Assembly (NCBI GenBank): GCA_008921705.1
Contig: VFFE01008529.1
Coordinates: 660,866 to 724,865 of the forward strand
From: Burhinus oedicnemus
Taxonomy: Eukaryota > Chordata > Aves > Charadriiformes > Burhinidae
DNA: 64,000 nt
Direction of reading: 5' to 3'
The notes below the pieces were generated by a model, which was not told the DNA's origin, did not search any database, and saw nothing but the letters and a program-made list of their open reading frames with translations. A program made the translations under genes and the position numbers. This document shows, one piece after another, positions 22,385 through 35,489 of this stretch (position 1 is the stretch's first letter; the number at the start of each line of letters is the position of its first letter).

Positions 22385-22462
22385 CCTGTGCATCCATACG
22401 TGCATTCGCACGTGTGTTCATCCATGCATTCGTTCATCCACGCACCCGTGCATCCACCCAGA
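22385..22462. repeat. Degenerate CATCCA/TGCATT tandem tract
   Basis: Imperfect repeats built around catcca, tgcattcg, and cgcacg follow each other (catccatacgtgcattcgca, then gttcatccatgcattcgttc, then atccacgcacccgtgcatcc). This is a decayed short-unit tandem repeat. The cysteine- and histidine-rich open frame over it (22278-22694) is a by-product of the repeat. Confidence 0.6.
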
Positions 22463-22779
22463 GATGTGGGTAGGAGATGACGCTTGGAGGGTTAAGAGCT
22501 GCCAGACCCAGCTGGGCTTGCAAGACTCAAGGGATAGCTTTCATGGGCCACAGGTATTGTCCTCACCAGGGTCCCCAGTGCTGGAACTTACACCTGCTTA
22601 TTGGACAAACAGTATGCATGGAAAATATACCAGATTTAGGCAGCTTGCCAAAAGCTGCCTGTGCTTTTTCTGGGCCTGTTTTAGCAAAGTTTAAAAGAGG
22701 CAGGATGACTTTTTCCCAGATCTTGACATTTAGATGTGCCCCAGCTTGGCAAGCCTCCATTTTGTTGGAGGAGCAATGC

Positions 22780-23720
22780 TGACGAGCGGGGCAGAGGCAG
22801 TGAATCGTGCGCAGTGGGTAGCTGCCGAAAGGAGGAGGAGGAGGCAAGAACGTTTAACTGCTTGTCCGATCAGGCATTACCGGCCGCCCCTCCTCTGCGG
22901 GCTGCACTTCGCTAGGCATGGGTGCAGGGCTTGCATGTTCCTGCGCTGGGGCTGTGACCAGCCCTGGGCTTTTCTCATGCAAACCACATGTCAAAGAGTT
23001 CAGAGGGGTCAAAAGCAGCCAACAGCTCCTCCTCGTGAAGCACCACCAAGCTATCCCTTCAGATTATGGAAATGCAAGGTCACAGTTTCGGCCGAGGACG
23101 TTGTACCCCTTCTTGGAGCACAGAGGGTTCAGGCTGCCCCAGGGCAGGGCTGCAGCACCTCTACTGCTGGAGGACGAGGTGGGTGCGGACCCAGCACCCA
23201 CCACCCTCTCCACAGTGGCGGTGCTCGGGGAAGAGCTGCTCACACATCACGTCCCGGGCCAGTTGGACCATAGCACCGTGCTTCCACGCTGGGGCCAGCA
23301 GCTCCACAGCCAGTGCCTTGTGATATGGGGTACAAATCACACACAATCCTTCTGTGGCAATTTATTTTTTCCAAATACTTTCTAGTCGGGAGGCAAAATG
23401 CACCTCCCAGTGAGCTGGCAGCGCACAGCCCGTCGCGAAAAATGCATTTCGCAGAAGCCTGCCATGCAACTGGTGAAACGACCCGGTGAGCTGCCTCGAA
23501 TTTAACCCGGTGTAGCGAATATCACCTCCTGACCTGTTGCTGTATGGCTGGAAGTTTAATTTGGGGCTTTTCTTTGTACAGCCCAAGTGAACGCAGCCTT
23601 TTTGGCAGGTGTTTCCGGCGCAGAAAGAAAACAGGCCCCTGTGGTTAAGCCGCGCAGTTTACTTCAGCTCGTTTGCCAATCGGCGCCGAGCCCAAGCGGC
23701 TCCCCCACCTTATCTGAGCC
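22780..23720. promoter_or_regulatory. GC-rich, CpG-containing segment of unknown role
   Basis: This stretch is richer in G+C and CpG than its surroundings (for example near 22785-22915 and 23400-23520). Several overlapping long open frames on both strands are explained by this composition. I see no TATA box or convincing exon. It may be a regulatory island or first exon of a noncoding transcript. Confidence 0.3.
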
Positions 23721-25031
23721 CCTGCGAAAAAACTCCAGAACCAGGACAGTGTTTTAACACCCAGCACTAACCTCAGTACTCTAATGTTACCCGAAGAAGG
23801 TAACTTTAAAACAAACCCAAACCAAAACAATTTACTTGGTTTTCTGCGACAGTGGCTGCAAAACCTGGGCTAGGGCAGCGGTGCAGCACGCTCCCATGCC
23901 CAGTAGAAGCTTCCCAGCCTCCCCCAGCCCCTTGCGCACATCCCCATCGCTGGACTGGCTCACCCCAACCTGAATGGAAGTGTGGCTACCTGTCTTCTTT
24001 CCACCAGGGAGACTGAGGAAAAATAAAGACCTCTGAAGGCTCCTGGAGGAAAATTAAGCAGCAAAATTAAGCTGAAAAATCCAGTGATGGAATACATGGT
24101 GATACTCCCATGGGCAGAGGACAGCCAAGCCCAACCTGAGTGCAGAAAGCAAAGAAAGGCTTCCTGGCCCAAAGGTTCAGGGGCACGACTATCTCTACGC
24201 CTCCAGCCATACAATAAGCACCGACGCACGTTCCACTTTTTTCTTCTTCCACAAAATTTCCCCACCTGGTTCCTGCAGAAGCAAGCAATCATCTTTTTTC
24301 TTGATCCTCTTTTTGTGGCTACAAGACCCTGAAGTCTTGGGTGCCTACGGATTTTAATTGGGCTGTTGGCACCTGAGTTGAAGATGCCACCTTGAACACT
24401 CCAGCTCCCATTTCTTTCCCTTGCATTTCTCCAGGGCAGACCTGGTGTGCTGCTTTCGAGTCAGCCTGAAACGGCCAGGACCATGGGGAATGCTGCAGGC
24501 ACAGGGTTTGTGGCCATAAGGTTTCTCAGCCACTTCATTTTCCTACTACATATGCACAGAAGCAGCTTTGTTTTGACAGCCTATCTTCATCACACCTCTC
24601 CTCACCCACCATCCAGAAACAGGGTGTTCCTCTGTCTAAGAGCATGGGCACATGAAGAAATTAATTGACGGTGTGAATTTACAGCATGTCATTTATTCCA
24701 TGGTAACTATCCATGCGTACACACTCCTACTCAGCAAAACACGAGGTAAAAAGGTGTAAATGACTTCACGCTTCATCAAAGAGCAAGAGTTCACCCAGAG
24801 ACATTTTACTCAAGCAGGTCAGTCTACAGTAAGCTTTGCCTTACTTCTGGCCTAATCCAGTCCAGAGTGTGTCTCTTGGTTTCAGGCAATTAGCTCCCAG
24901 GCAAAGACAAAGCTTTCAGGTGCCCTTTAATCAAATGATCTATCCCTATTTATGTTCTGTGGTATTGGATAAGGAAGACCTTAACTCCTTTTAAATGGGA
25001 CCATGGTCAGGCTCCTGTTGAAGGGGAGCTG

Positions 25032-25056
25032 TTATCTCCCGTTAAGTGGGAGATAA
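25032..25056. repeat. 9-bp inverted repeat with two GATA sites
   Basis: ttatctccc (25032-25040) and gggagataa (25048-25056) are exact reverse complements around a 7-nt spacer. Each outer half is an AGATAA site, so two GATA-factor motifs face each other. Function is not known. Confidence 0.6.
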
Positions 25057-25365
25057 AGGACCCAGCAGCCAAATGCTTATTAGTGCAGGATTCAGACTTT
25101 CACAGTTATCAAGTGGTTTTGTTTATATGATGGTGTTTCTCCTCATCATAGGTAGGAACCAGCATTTAAAATTCAGAAGAGGAGTGAGATTACACAGCTA
25201 AGAGCTCTCGTCTTATCTTCAGACTCGGTGTTGTACCTTTGCAATCGATCAGGCTGTCTGAGTCAAAAACATCCCAGTCACTTTAATTTATGTGAAACAG
25301 AAAATTTTTGGTCACCTTGAGCCCAATGGCATCTCACCAGCTTCCCAATGGCATTTATCTGTGAA

Positions 25366-25391
25366 AGGGGGTGGGAGTGGGGGTGGGGGTG
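25366..25391 (+). repeat. G-run cluster able to form a G-quadruplex
   Basis: Four G runs with short loops lie on the plus strand (ggggg t ggg agt ggggg t ggggg). This satisfies the usual G-quadruplex pattern of four runs of at least three G with loops of 1-7. No gene lies on it. Confidence 0.6.
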
Positions 25392-25399
25392 TGACAAAC

Positions 25400-28300
25400 A
25401 CTGGGAATGCCAATGACAAATTTTCAGTGAAATATTTTTTTCCTGAAATCTCCATCCAAGGAATACTCCAGGAGAAGTGTCACTTAAGAACTAGTGAATG
25501 TTAAAAGGAGAGAATACTTTTGCTCTAGGAGGATATGCTGCATCCCCTCCCGATGGGGCTGGAGACCACAGAACAGGAGAGGCAGAGCTCAGTGACTGTC
25601 ATTAGTTGGTTCTTGCTATAGCTAATGAAGATGCCAAAATTAATATCCTTTGTAACTGCATTCTGGACACACTTTACAATTAAAAGCATTCCCAAACCAT
25701 AGTGGTGGTGCAGCGCAGTGATCTACAGATGCACACAGTAAGGGAGAGGGAGGTTTGTCTGATACCAAAGGAGGGACTATGCATCTGAGAGCTTCTCCCT
25801 CTTCTCTCATTGCATCTTTCTGATAAAACACAGGAGCGTGTCCTAATCTCACCGAACATTTTATATAACAAACACTGTCTGGCACGCAGACAGCAGAGGC
25901 CTCCTTATTTCACTGCAGTCTTCTTGAAGAGTTTCTCATGTGTGTGGACCTCAGAGGACAAGACCTAGTCCTTTCTGCATGCACCTCCCTTTTCTCCTCC
26001 ACGAAGGGAATAAAGAGAGTGGGTGGGAGAGCTCAGCTCCTCCCTGAAGGCACTAAGGACTGAATTACTGCTTCAACTGTGGGTACAACGCCCACTGAAG
26101 CAGCTTCAGTTCTCCTCCCCCAGAAGCTCAAGTAAAATTACCAAGTGCTTAGCCAGGTGGAAGGAATAGTATTTCATCGTGATAATTCAGCTGGCATACA
26201 CTTCTGTAACGAGACCACATCAAAAAGTGAAACTGCAGTCTCATGCGGTTGTTTGCAGAGTAGATGAGTCAGAGCCTCCCTCTTTCCATGCTGCAGCTCA
26301 CTAAACCTGCACTGAGTTTAATAATTTCCATTGCCTTCAGGAGAGAGGGCCACATTCATGCTGGGTGATCATCCAAACACTCTCCACCAGGTACTGAAAG
26401 ATTTTAAGGTCTTAATGTTAATGGGTAATTGATGAACAATACTTCATTTAAATTGTTAGATTTAACACACATCTGCTTTGGCAGAAAACCTCATGGCTAA
26501 AAATCCAGGAACAGACAAGCTTCCCTGTTAATCCAGTGTCAAAATGAACTCTGGATTCCCCTCTGGATTTAATTCCAGCTGCAAAATTGACAGGGACCAT
26601 TTTATGACTGAGGATGGCTAAAGGGGGAGGGCTCTACCCATTGTGTAAGCATCAGGTCGTGCGTTCATGCTGCACATCCCTCACACCCCATCCGTGTCCA
26701 TCCCTCTCTCAATAAATCCTAAACCTGACATCAACTCATCACAGCTGACTTTATACCCTGTCCAACGGGAAGCCTCTGAAGTGGCTGTTGCCAGATTAAA
26801 TGCCTCAAATCTACAGAGTAGATGTCTTGATCTTGATGCAGAAGTTGAACTTCGAATATTTAGGCCTGTAAACTTAGCTTTATCTCTAATTCCTCTGAGT
26901 TCTATTTGATTCTACATTGGATATAGACGATCGTACCTTTATGCCACTTTGTTGCTCACAGTCGTTCCTGGCAGTTTATAGTTCTGCCTCTGGTGTGACA
27001 GGTGGGGAAAAAAACCCCTTTAAAGTGCAGTTAACTTCAGAAAGACAAACAATAGCTGTGACAAATGCCTCCATCCTTCTCAATGGCATTGTAATATAAA
27101 ATAAGGTTTAAATGCAAGTAGAAATCTGTTTTGTTGTATCTCTGCCCACGGTTTCAACAGCAGCATCTCGATCATGTGCATTATGTAGCTGAATATGCTG
27201 TTTGTTTGGAAACATTTTTCCCTAGGGATCTGACTAACCACAGAAATAAGGTGATCACTCTAGTCACCTGAATTCCTAAGAAAAGAAGGATTATGTGATC
27301 ACTGTCTGCTTGTCTCTTTCCTCTCCAACAACTTGTTAATCCATTGGTAATTTTCAATTAAATTCAATGGAGGAGCAAAAACATCAAAGATATTTAGTTC
27401 TTAAAAATGTCATGGAAATATGAAAACAACTTAAGTGAAAATGCTGTGATCTGAGCTGAACCCATCCACCTTCGAGACACCCATCTCTGGGAAAGACAGC
27501 TTCACCTGTTCTGCTGTGACATACAGGCACCGTAGATGTGATAGCTGCGGCAGGACTCACCAGACCAGTATCAGACAGGGCACAGAAGGGTCCCGGAGGC
27601 CGTGCTAACTGTGGTCTGTGCACAGTGTCTGTAGGCAGGCGTGGAATGAATCTCCGCATCTTCGTTTTTCACAGCATAGACACCTATGGCAGAGTGAGTT
27701 GTCTAGACTCCTTTTACAGCTGAGAGAGAGAAACATGCTTTTCTGGGGCACGGTTCACCTTACCAATGTCTGGAATAGACCAAATGAATACCTATTTATG
27801 TCCACTGTGCTTCTGGGCTTGTTTTTTGGGAGAGCGGACGGGAGGCAGAAGCAGACCCTTGCCCATACCATTGCACATCTGCAAATGGCTGGTGCCGATC
27901 GAGCCTGTGAGCAACCTCTTGCAAGGCGAGGAGAGAAGAATACAGCCCACAACCACATTACCTACAGCTGCTGATTAGTAATCTTTCGCCTCTGTTCCAT
28001 TCTGTGAATGCTCCTTTCCTGACAATTCTTCTGAAGTGTCGTGTAGATGGGATGGGCACATGGATCTGAAACACTTTGAAATACCAGCTGTTGGGCCAGC
28101 AGCTCTGCTCTAAGCTACGCTCAGAGTAGTTATGTTGTTCCAAAAGCAAACCCTGCCAAAACCCACCACTATGTAGAGCTCATATCCCAAGAGGACCATG
28201 CATCATCACAAGCCACCTGGTCTCTCAAGCATCTGCAGGCCTTTGCAGCAGAGCGCGGGTCCCACAGCACGTGCTCTGAAGGCTTTCTGTGTCACTTCAT

Positions 28301-31300
28301 CTTAGGCACAAGGTGATTTTTTTACCCTGATCACTCAACTGGCAAATGAGACTTGCTTGTGCAAACTGCTGGATGCTTGGCAGGCTGCTCCCCAGTGGTC
28401 TGCAGCAAACCTGGGCAGGATGAGAGCCACAGCTTGAGTCCCAGCAGAGTGAAAAGCTCCTAAGTCAGATGCAAAACTTGTTTAGGGTGAGGCTGTATCT
28501 TAGGAACCTTTCCTTTAGCAACCCAAGGTCACCAAGCCTTGGGTTTCCCTACCAGTTTCATGATGTTTGTAGTAAGTATGCAGGCACTGAGGAAAATACC
28601 AGCCCTAGGTTTCATTGCCACAAGCACTACTGCACCCTGGCTGCTACCACTTGGTGTCTCCGGGTGTCACAGACCTGGTGCTGCCCCACACCCTGGGGCA
28701 TTCACAGGTGCTGTGTCCTCTCTCCACAGTCTCTCTGGCCCCAGCACTTCTGAAATAGCCACCCTGCTTGCTTCTGATCTCAGATTTCTTCACGTGGGCA
28801 CAGGACCAAGCTCCTGGTCCTGAGCAGAGCCATGCTGGCCAAGGGGCAGCCTCCCCGTCCCCTGTGCCGCAGTGCCCTGAGCCCTGGGCAGGGTTTGAGA
28901 GAGGAGCAGACAACTGGGGAGGCACGTGTAGGGCCACACGCAGGTGTCCACAGCCTGCTGCAGTGCAGGCGCAAAGCAGATTTGCTTTTTTAAGGGAGTG
29001 TATTAGGCTTTGCCTCTAACTGTGCCTGAGAGCACTGGGTTGGGGGTGGCCTTAGCCACCCTTCCATGCTTTCCTGTGTGGCAGAGTCTGATCTCACAGG
29101 AGAGCCCTTCCATTTGACCAGCAAATGCAGGTCCTTCCTCATGTTGCCTGTCGATCAATGAATTCCTAGTTTGGGATGTCACCTTTGTTGCTCTTCTGTT
29201 GGCAGAAGAATCAGAGCAAATTGTCCAAATACCCCCTTGTGCTGCAAACCACCCCGAGTGAACAGCTTCTGAAAACAGGAGCGGGGAGCTGAGGAAAAGC
29301 TCCCTTCAGCCACATTGTCTCTTCTTCAATTTTTTCAGTTCTCACTAACCTTTTTCACTTTTTACAGCCTCAGCTATTTCCTTTCACTGCACTTTAGCTC
29401 CTACTGTTCTGCTTACAGCAGCCCACCTCTCTATCCTCCTTCCCCCTCCTACCTTCTTTCAAGACCTTCTTGAGAGCAAACCACATCCTTACGTTCCTCT
29501 CATTGTTAGAGCCTCCACCAATGCTGCTGTTACAGCTCTTCTTTTTGATCAAGTGGTCTAGCGCAGCTCCGAATCTAAACTGCTTTTCAGATGTTCCCAT
29601 CTGCAGGTGTGCAGACCATCCCAGTAAGCTATATTTTACATGTTTGAACTAAGTTCCCCTTAACTACACTGTATTCACCTCAAAACTGTGAATTATTCCT
29701 TGCAACAAGTGCAAGCTCCCCAAGAATTTGAAACTCAGGGCAGGTTTGTGGTCCTGTAAAAACAGTTTGCTAAACAAACTGCTGGACATCTCAGAAAAAG
29801 AAAGAAAAAAAACATTATTGCTGTTTGTGCCATTTACTGTGGGCTTAATTTTGTGGCTGTTAATGCTAAATCTATGCATTGTTGGATCATTCAGTGATTG
29901 ACTCAGACTTGAGCTAATGGGAGCTAACGGAAGCACAGGTACGTGGCTGAATTCTCGTTGCACCACTGGCAGTGTTCACACTTACCTGCAAAGGGCATGG
30001 AGCAGTGATCACAAAACCCAGCTGGTGTCAGCTCTTGCAGACTGCATCATCTCCATCCCTCGGCTTGACAATATTTTTCATTCTGTGACCCCAACCCCCT
30101 CTACACTGTAGAAATGTTTGGGTTTATATTTGTCTTAGGTAAGTCACCTTGCTATGTACAAGCAGCATCTCTGTCACATTCAAGTGGTTTTGCAGCTTGA
30201 TCAACATCTGCTACATCGAGAGGGAGCTTTCTCATTGACCTGGGACTACGCTGGAGGGAGGCACAAGATGCAGACCTGCTTCTTAATGATCTGTTCCATG
30301 TATGCACTCAGCCTGTGAAAGGAAAATGATTTTGCAAGGATTATATTGCACATGTGGGAAGATCAACAGTGGAGGCCTCTGGACTGAAAAAGGTGGGAAT
30401 CTGCTGTGCTAAACTGGCCAGATGGGGAGCAACAAGAGAGACATATTGGTCTTTTGACATCTGTCAGCTGGCAGCCTCTAACTCACTGTTTTGCCAATGG
30501 GTTCAAACCTGAGAATGTGGTCACCACATCAGGAGATGACAGTTCAATTCCTGCAGGTCTTATCCCAAACAACCTTCAGAAGAGCGATGCAGAGGAATTT
30601 ACAGGGGAGTTTTGCTCCCTAAGCATTTGGCATGGTCAACAAGAAGCATGCTCCTACAGGCTGGCTCTCTTGGCCAGGCTCAGTTCCTCATGGGGAAACA
30701 GAAATATGACTCCATTGTCAAATATCATGGATGCTTTATAGCACCAGTTGGTCTGATGAGGCACATGACAACTGTACTTTCCACATCTCCTGCCTTTTTG
30801 TTGAGTTCAAATAGGTCTGGTCCCAGCCCCAACACCTGATCCTCAACCCACTGAGAAAAATTGAGCTCCTGCACCACTCTCCGTAAGTGGCAGTCCTACC
30901 TACCTAGCTGATGTTTTGAAGCCATTACTAGATCCCTTCAATTACTTCTATATGGCCAGTGAATGTCTGTAAGAAGTACTGAATGAAAACCTATTTTTGC
31001 AGACTTGAGTCCAACCCTACTTGACTCTGATTCTGTCTCCTGTTTGCCCTCTGTGTCCTGCGCAGTATTTGTGAGATCAAGGACAAGCAGACCTCAGTCC
31101 ATCACGGTCACTGCCTGATCCAGCTGTGGCTCCTTCACTTGCATCCCACTGGGAGCACCAAATCATGAGATGTTTGCAGGAATGTGAAATCCCTCACAGC
31201 TGCTTGCTGTCATGTGAAGCTGTGCACGCACTGGAGGCACACAACGAACTTTTCATTTTTTTACTTCGATTTTTTTTGCACCTCTTGCTGTGATTGCTGT

Positions 31301-34300
31301 ACTGTCCTGGCAAGCCGCTCTTGCAAATTCTGGTGCTCCAACCACTCTCCATGTCTTGCAGCCCAGTCCTGAAGCCCATTGCACCCTGTTAAACCCAGGT
31401 CAAAGTGGGACCTGGTGTTGTTGTGAACCCGTCTCTTAGTGCCACATCAACACAGGCAGACGCTTCCTGCTTCAGGGACTAGTGGCTTTCACTCAGGCAC
31501 CTCTGCATGCTGCTGCCCACATGGGCTATGGGTGTCCTTCAGAGGCCCATCTCCTACGTCTCTCACCCCCATACCAGTCAAGCCAGGGGATAGTAAGAGT
31601 TAGACTCATCCTTGTTGTCAGATGTGGTCCTGCCACAGCCCCCCAGGATGTCCATGTGGCCTTGTGGACCTATCATTGCCACCCCAGATATCGACATGGC
31701 TCCTCTCTTTTCTTTTGGTAGTGGCTCAGCTTTCTCAGGCTGCTGCCTCTCGGAGACCTTTTCAGCAAAATGGCTGATACATCACCTCCTTCCCTCTGGG
31801 CTTCAGAGAAAACGTGGCTCATTTCTCTGTAATATTTACCTGCCAGGGGAAAACCAGTACGGGACCACACTTTAGAGTCCCCATTGTCCATGTTTCCCAC
31901 CAGAAGAGCACAGCAACACCTTCACAAAGCGGTAGCAGCTTTGGGAGCCCCAGGTCCAATCAAAGGCTTTTATTTCCCTATCTTTTCATATAGCTACAAG
32001 TCCTCAGAGGTGCTGGCACAGCTTTTTTTCCACAGCCCAGGGATTTTCTCAAGTGTTACGTAATTATCTTTAGTGCCGCAGTTGCTTACATACCTCTGCC
32101 CTGTACAGAAATGAATGTAATTTCCATTCACATTCATGCTGACTCTGCCCATCTGCTGCTGCTACAGCTTCGTCCATTGCTCTTGTAAAGAGCACCTCTG
32201 AGCTCCCAGGCTTTTGTCTTCTCTCCTTGCCCTGGGTGTCTTCTCCCGGTGCTTGCAGACTCCCATGATATGATGTGGTCTGCTGCTGCTTCTGCATCTC
32301 ACACGCCTCATGCCTGGCACACTCATAGCTTCTCTTGTTCATCACAGTACACGCAGCTCGGCAGACTGATTTTGTGGAGTTAAAGGTAGGGTTTTTTCAT
32401 GCCACCCTGCCTCAGGTTTCAGTTCTCCCACTGTTTTGGTTCTTCTGTCATACGCATAGCATCAGAGCACTACCCTGCAGACATCTAAGCTCCTCTGCTC
32501 GGCGAATGCCCTGTTAATTCTGGATAGTTCAATAGCATCCCTGAGCAATTTGTCCAAAATCCCAATTAGAACTCAGTCTTTTTTCAGGAACCCAGTTAAC
32601 CAACCCCTTCTCCTTAGATCTTTCCAGAACCCATCTCTGTTTTCATATGTAGTCCCTGCTTAAAGCCATATCACTCATGTATTTAATACGCAATGCAGTG
32701 AAATCCCTCCAGTCTCTGCTGCGCACTTTCACAGAGTTATCTCCACCAGTGTTGGCTGACACCTATTGCAAAGATCGAGCCCATCAGAACTAGCTGTTCT
32801 CAGGGGGGAAAAGCAACTTCCCAACTAATCTTCTTTTTGCTAGGCAAGGTTCATAGGATTTCTTTCATCTGTAAATTAAAAGTTAAATTGCGATATCTCT
32901 GTAGTGGGAGTCAAAAGCATGTCAACTACAAAAGCAGGAGGGGAATTTCTTGGGTAAAGTTGCCTCATTTTCTTTAAATGCTTCCGGATAGTCAGGGAAA
33001 AATGGCAAAGCTATGGCCCTGCACACTAGAGAGCCAAAAAATCGAGGATGGTTCAGAGCAAGGGCACCGCATCTGTTTTGTTGGCAGATAGGTGGAAAAT
33101 TGTGGAAGATGTGGAGCAGAGTCAGAAGCTCCTCTCCTTGGGTTAATCTCCTTGAGTTATGCCTTGTACTGCATCGGGAGTCTGAGACTCCATATGGGCA
33201 TGCCTGACTGTTCCCACTGCAGAAAAAAAAGTCTTTCCCATCACAAAGGAACTATTTGGGGAACATTGGTAATTTCTCCCCAGTATTTTGTCATGGAAGG
33301 GTGAAATTCTAAGGATACAAAGACCCTAGTTGCTCACCTCGTGGCTACCGGCTCACCTTGGTCGTGCTAAACCTAAATTCTTGTTCAGGTTGTGCAGTCT
33401 CCTGTTCACCCATAAAGGGAATGGGAACGTTTGCAAAGTGATGACATTTCAATGAGACCTGTCAATTGGGCACTAAATCCTTCCTATAAGAATGTCCCTA
33501 TTGCACACACCGAGATCAGTAGTGCCCCAGAGCCCGGTCGCTACAGGGAATGCAAGAGTGTGCTCCAGAAAGAGCCGGTAGGGGTAAGTATGGAGGGACC
33601 TTCCCTCTGCTTTACCCTCTTGGCACTCAGCGTAACTCCCTCAGGGAGAATTTGATTTCTAAGCATGTCACTGATGTGACATGTGAGGTGTTAGCTCAGC
33701 CTATACCCATGTTTTGTGCAATTAGAAAGGGCATTATGTTGATAGTCGTGATTACGATCTCTTAAAATAGTGAATTAATGCATTGTTACATGGTGTTCCT
33801 TCTCTTTCTGTCCCTTAGGCTTATCTACTCCCTATGCCTCCAGTGAATTGAAACACTGGAAAGCCCTAATCCCATAAAGTTGTGTTACAAATCCATTCAG
33901 AGCAAATTCTGCAGGTCAAACCCATCAGCAGAAACATTTATCAGAAGGGCAGCTAGGACCTGGCAAAGTCAGAAGTACCCACCAGCACCAAGACCTTTCA
34001 CGACCGATCCGAAAGTACTTTAAAAAAAGGTCACTGCCATCTCCCCATTTCACATGTGGGGCAGGCGGAGCTGTGGCTCGCCCAGCGTCACCCAGCTGCA
34101 GCAGCGGGGCCGGGGACAGCAGAGGTGTCTGTGCAGCAACGTTTCATGTCTGCAGTTCATCCTCCTGCCATTCACCAGCCAGCCACGGAGAGCAGGCTCA
34201 GGCAAGGTGGATCCATTTGGGTCAAGCTGATCCTGAACAGGTCGGTTGCACCAGCAGTCAGTTTGGAGTTGTGTATCCAAAATTTACTTGTGCAGGCTTA

Positions 34301-34310
34301 CACAGGCCTG
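25400..34310. other. Intergenic stretch, no gene recognised
   Basis: About 8.9 kb of mixed composition with many short open frames on both strands, none of which I can tie to a protein family, splice structure or promoter. A strong donor-like sequence (GGGGTAAGTATGG) at about 33586-33598 has no convincing partner acceptor. No CR1 or LTR tail was seen in this part. Confidence 0.45.
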
Positions 34311-34314
34311 GTCT

Positions 34315-34458
34315 GGAGCCTGAAGGTATTTAAAAGACATGTAGATGTGGTAGGGACATGGTTTAGTAGTAACTTGGCAGTGCTGGGTTAATGGTTGGAC
34401 TCGATGATCTTAAAGGTCTCTTCCAACCAAAACAATTCTATGATTCTGTGATTCTAAA
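34315..34458 (+). mobile_element. CR1 3' end, plus strand
   Basis: The stretch carries the CR1 3' pattern in forward orientation: ggttggactcgatgatcttaaaggtc, then ttccaacc, ending in the tail attctatgattctgtgattct. Upstream, from about 34315 (gaaggtatttaaaagacatg) to ggttaatgg, is the usual preceding CR1 segment. It is 5'-truncated, with only about 140 bp left. Confidence 0.92.
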
Positions 34459-35214
34459 TTTAAAAGCTCCCCATTGACCTGACCTGGCTTTGGCCAAGCT
34501 CTGTGTGATGGGAGAGGGATTAAACAGCGACATTCGTTTTCTAAGCCAATGCCCTAATCACAAGCCAAGGCTGCAGCTCTGGTTTAGTTGGTCAATAATT
34601 CTATGACAGATCAGATACCAGCCCAAATTCCGTGTATAATTTAAATAATAATTTTAAATGTATGTATATATTTTAATGTCCAAGATCCATTAGAAGTCCT
34701 AAACCAGTCTCTTATGAAATCCGGTGACCTTGAACCATTACTCAGGCGTGTGCTGTGTTGAACACTATGTCGTTCACAGCAGGATGGTGCTGACACTGGC
34801 TTTTAAGCAACAGATCTGGTGTCATAGTGGCAGATAAATGTAATCATCTAGTCAAGGTAACAGCCAGAAAGTCACTTAGAATTTTATGTATTAAAAAACC
34901 TGAGATTTTTGAGAAAGAGAAAATTCAGCAGTTGCTTATGTTGCTTACCAGAGATTTGGCATATAAGATACCTAAGTCTCCCTCCAGTTGCTTCTACATA
35001 ATTAATTCATCTACCAAGCTGAGGAGCATTAGTCTTGAGTCTCTCCTCTCATACCCTGGGGCTGGCTGTGCGCCTTTGGCCACCATGGCCCTGCCTGTGG
35101 CTAGCAGACCTACCCAACCACCTCCGGGGCAGGCAGCATTTGCAAAGGACCTTGATTTTCAAAGCAAATCCTGCTCTTTTGAAAATCTCACCTTTTTGTG
35201 GTACCTGAACACCG

Positions 35215-35485
35215 ATGGAGACTTTAGGGCAGGTAGCCCAGGGGGTGGGGGATACGCCTGGGTCTCGGCACAAGAGACCAGGTCGGCTTGGTCCTACGAG
35301 GCACGGCCGGGAGCTGCCGGGGGGCCTGGGGGAGCCGGCGCTCGCCGGAGGCTTCTTGGAAACGCTGCAGATGCGGGCAGGCGAGCACCTCACGCCGCGC
35401 GGAGGCATCGGTCGTCGTTTCCTTCCTCTTTTCCAGAGACAGAAACAACCACCCGCCTGTGCCCTTCCACTCCGCCCCTGCATGA
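35215..35485. promoter_or_regulatory. Small GC/CpG-rich island, role unknown
   Basis: About 270 bp with many CpG (gcacggccgggagctgccgg, gagccggcgctcgccggagg, cacgccgcgcggaggcatcg) stand in AT-rich flanks. Long open frames on both strands, including a plus-strand frame at 34827-35495 that begins with GTG rather than ATG, follow from the composition. It may be an enhancer, or a promoter of a noncoding RNA, about 5.5 kb from the 3' end of RHOH. Confidence 0.35.
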
Positions 35486-35489
35486 ATCA

